Below, piece after piece: positions 40,441 through 42,527 of a stretch of 42,527 nucleotides of DNA. Source of the DNA: Bacteroidales bacterium (lineage in GTDB: Bacteria > Bacteroidota > Bacteroidia > Bacteroidales > F082); NCBI GenBank assembly GCA_015488735.1, contig WFNG01000062.1, positions 1-42,527 on the forward strand, given 5' to 3'. The notes beneath the pieces were generated by a model. The model was not told where the DNA came from and did no database searches. It saw only the letters and a program-made list of their open reading frames with translations. Position 1 is the first letter of the stretch; each line of letters begins with the position of its first letter. The translations under genes and the position numbers were made by a program.

Positions 40441-42527
40441 TTATTTCAAATACTTATCTAACGCTTCAAAGAGGTAAACTTTTCGGGTAGGCTTACTCAA
40501 AAAAGCCGAACATCCGGCATTTTGTGCTTCTTCCTGATTTTCCAGACCGGTATAGGCTGTTTGGGCAATTACTGTTAAGTCAGGGTTATGCTCTTTTATC
40601 AGGCGGGTAGCCTGGAGTCCGCCCATTTCAGGCATTTTAATATCCATAAGTACCAAGCTTATTTCCGGATATTTTTTACAAAAATCAACTGCTTCTTTTC
40701 CATTAATAGCATGAAGAACTTTCATGTCTGGATTGTATTTTTTCAACAGGATTTCCAGGTACTGATAATTTACCTCTTCATCCTCTGTTACCAATACTGT
40801 AACACGCGTACCAGCTGACTCTGCAGCTTTTGCCATTATGGATTGCATCTCCGGATTGACAGGATTATATTTAATTTCCACAAAGAAAGTGGATCCTTTT
40901 CCTTTTTTGGATTCCACACGTATTTTCCCGTTTAGCAAAGCAACATTTCCTTTCACAATAGAAAGTCCCAGCCCCAGCCCACCAGACATGCGGGACAGCC
41001 TTTTGTCCTCCTGCGAAAATTGTTCAAAAATGAGTTCCTGTGCTTCAGAACCAATTCCCATACCGGAATCTTTTACATAAAATTCAAGGTTATCTCCTTT
41101 AAGGGAATACCCCAATTCAACATATCCCTGTTGCGTAAATTTCAAAGCATTTTCCAGCAAATGATCGATTATTTTATGTAGTTTTTCTTCATCTACATAA
41201 ATATTTGCAGCTTCATCAGACAGCCCTTTTTTTACATAAAGGGAAATGTCTTTATTTTTGGCCACGGCATCAAATTCAGAAAAACACTTGATAAGCATCT
41301 CGTTGATGTTCACAATAGAATCTTCTTTTTTGTCCTGATGGGTTTGAAGTTTTGAAACTTCCAGAATTTCATCAATAATGTGCAGCAACTGTCGCGTGCT
41401 GTTTTGGATAATATTCACATAATTTTTTCGCGAATCAGGGCTTATATCTTCATCCTCCAGCAGCGAGGAAAAACCAATAATACCATTCATAGGGGTTCTG
41501 ATTTCATGTGACATATTGGCAAGGAATTCACTTTTTAATTTATTACTTTCTTCTGCTTTCTGTTTTGCCTTCCTTAGTTCAGACTCTATTTCCTTACGAC
41601 CTGTAATATCCTCTTTAACAGCTATATAATGGGTGGTTTTACCGTGTGTGTTTTTTACCGGCGAAATACTCACCAATTCCCAGTAAAGACTCTGGTCTTT
41701 TCTGCGGTTAATCATTTCTCCCTGCCACTCATTACCGGCAGAAATGGTTGCCCACAGTTCGGTGTATAAACTGTCCGGCATCTTTCCTGATTTTAGTATG
41801 CGGGGATTTTGTCCCAAAGCTTCTTGTGCAGTGTATCCACTTACCTCGGTAAATTTTTTATTCACATACTGAATACTTCCCTCCAAATCAGTAATCACGA
41901 TGGAGGCAGGACTTTGTTCAACGCCTAGCGAAAGCTGCCGGATTTTTTCTTCAGATTCTTTTCTTTCGGTAATATCGCGGACAATGCTTAAAACAAATTC
42001 CTCATTACCAATTTTTACAATTCCCGAATTTATTTCCACAGGGAATTCACCGCCATCTTTCCGGACAAATATTGTTTCAAAAACCAGTATCTCTCCAAGT
42101 GTAAAATGATCCCAGTATTCGGTTTTTTGTACTTCGGCAATGGCCTTAGGAACCAGGTCAAAAGCTTTTAGTTTTAACAGTTCATCCTGCGAATAGTTCA
42201 AAATCTTCTCTGCTTTTCCATTGGCATTCACTATATTACCTTCCATGTCAAAAAGAAAAATACTGTCGTTGGCTTCCTCCATCACCGTTTTATAGCGTTG
42301 ATTACTTGCCCTGAGTTTATTCAGGGCATCTTTCCGTTCTATAAAAAGTGCCAGCTGGTTGGAGATAAAGCTCATCAGCTCCTCATCCTTTTTAGAAAAA
42401 GCACTGGGATTGTCCAAATGCATAAGTGCCATGACTCCGATAAAATTATCCTGGCTTACGAGGGGAATCCCCATCCACAATGACTGATAGGGCCCGATTC
42501 TCTGCACCTCTCCTTTTTTTTCAAGAC
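40441..42527 (-). CDS. Hybrid sensor histidine kinase (GAF-PAS-PAS-HisKA-HATPase-REC), partial
   Basis: The frame stays open to the right edge, so the ORF-track GTG start at 42507 is not the true start (residues LEKKGE precede it). In order come a GAF-like domain, two PAS domains (ANDSIFLFDMEGNIVNANGKA and SIVITDLEGSIQYVNKKFTEVSG), HisKA with phospho-His in NMSHEIRTPMNG, an ATPase (NALKFT, DSGMGIGSE, GLGLGLSIVKG) and a receiver with acceptor Asp in LVLMDIKMPEMGG. No membrane segment appears in the visible part. The signal is unknown. It lies upstream of the mmd operon on the same strand but has its own gap. Confidence 0.93.
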   Translation of the reverse strand, partial: LEKKGEVQRIGPYQSLWMGIPLVSQDNFIGVMALMHLDNPSAFSKKDEELMSFISNQLALFIERKDALNKLRASNQRYKTVMEEANDSIFLFDMEGNIVNANGKAEKILNYSQDELLKLKAFDLVPKAIAEVQKTEYWDHFTLGEILVFETIFVRKDGGEFPVEINSGIVKIGNEEFVLSIVRDITERKESEEKIRQLSLGVEQSPASIVITDLEGSIQYVNKKFTEVSGYTAQEALGQNPRILKSGKMPDSLYTELWATISAGNEWQGEMINRRKDQSLYWELVSISPVKNTHGKTTHYIAVKEDITGRKEIESELRKAKQKAEESNKLKSEFLANMSHEIRTPMNGIIGFSSLLEDEDISPDSRKNYVNIIQNSTRQLLHIIDEILEVSKLQTHQDKKEDSIVNINEMLIKCFSEFDAVAKNKDISLYVKKGLSDEAANIYVDEEKLHKIIDHLLENALKFTQQGYVELGYSLKGDNLEFYVKDSGMGIGSEAQELIFEQFSQEDKRLSRMSGGLGLGLSIVKGNVALLNGKIRVESKKGKGSTFFVEIKYNPVNPEMQSIMAKAAESAGTRVTVLVTEDEEVNYQYLEILLKKYNPDMKVLHAINGKEAVDFCKKYPEISLVLMDIKMPEMGGLQATRLIKEHNPDLTVIAQTAYTGLENQEEAQNAGCSAFLSKPTRKVYLFEALDKYLK

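Overview
The window looks like chromosomal DNA of a Bacteroidota bacterium, probably an anaerobic or facultative member near Bacteroidales/Marinilabiliales; the exact lineage is inferred. Evidence includes many promoters of the Bacteroidota type (TTTG, about 20 bp, TAnnTTTG), a secreted protein with a gliding-motility/type IX secretion C-terminal domain, a large outer-membrane beta-barrel receptor, a DUF1573 lipoprotein, fadNAE-like beta-oxidation genes and an mmd-type sodium-pumping decarboxylase operon. No rRNA, CRISPR array, prophage or insertion sequence was seen. One tRNA (Arg, anticodon ACG) is present.

Layout. 1-5.3 kb: the edge of an unknown gene, an APH-fold small-molecule kinase, then citrate lyase (citF, and a citD-citE fusion gene), and divergently a NarL-type regulator whose receiver domain has lost its phosphorylation residues. 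The gaps hold three kinds of short repeats: GCGGACGC-core palindromes, GGATT/AATCC-core palindromes, and an exact array of six 11-bp units. 5.3-6.4 kb: glyceraldehyde-3-phosphate dehydrogenase. 6.5-10.7 kb: a minus-strand molybdenum cofactor operon (tauE-like exporter, moeA, compact moaA, moaC, MOSC-Mog fusion) behind a potentially structured leader. 11.1-21.5 kb: a minus-strand fatty-acid degradation cluster (MarR regulator, fadN, fadA, fadE, hotdog thioesterase, two tandem acyl-CoA ligases), with a readable promoter flanked by two GCATGC palindromes and two internal terminator-like hairpins. 21.7-28.7 kb: plus-strand genes for an O-methyltransferase, a T9SS-type secreted protein, a DUF1573 lipoprotein, YajC, a secreted protein/outer-membrane barrel pair and an OsmC protein. 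28.9-33.6 kb: an NlpC/P60 peptidase, a 7TM-HD (PgpH-like) phosphodiesterase, a WbqC-like protein and two tandem thioredoxins. 33.8-36.2 kb: tRNA-Arg, a flavodoxin-like reductase and a protoporphyrinogen oxidase-like flavoprotein. 36.3-40.3 kb: the mmdA-D-B-C type sodium-translocating acyl-CoA decarboxylase operon led by a truncated methylmalonyl-CoA epimerase remnant. 40.4 kb to the end: a hybrid sensor histidine kinase running off the right edge.

Working together: citrate lyase would split citrate to acetate and oxaloacetate; the mmd complex would decarboxylate (S)-methylmalonyl-CoA to propionyl-CoA while exporting sodium; the fad cluster activates and degrades fatty acids. The strongest candidates for undescribed biology are the citD-citE fusion with its unphosphorylatable neighbour regulator and repeat-rich intergenic DNA, the MarR promoter/operator layout, the leader of the Mo-cofactor operon with its tauE-type first gene, and the decayed epimerase retained at the head of the mmd operon. 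All functional statements come from reading motifs by eye; no database search was run.
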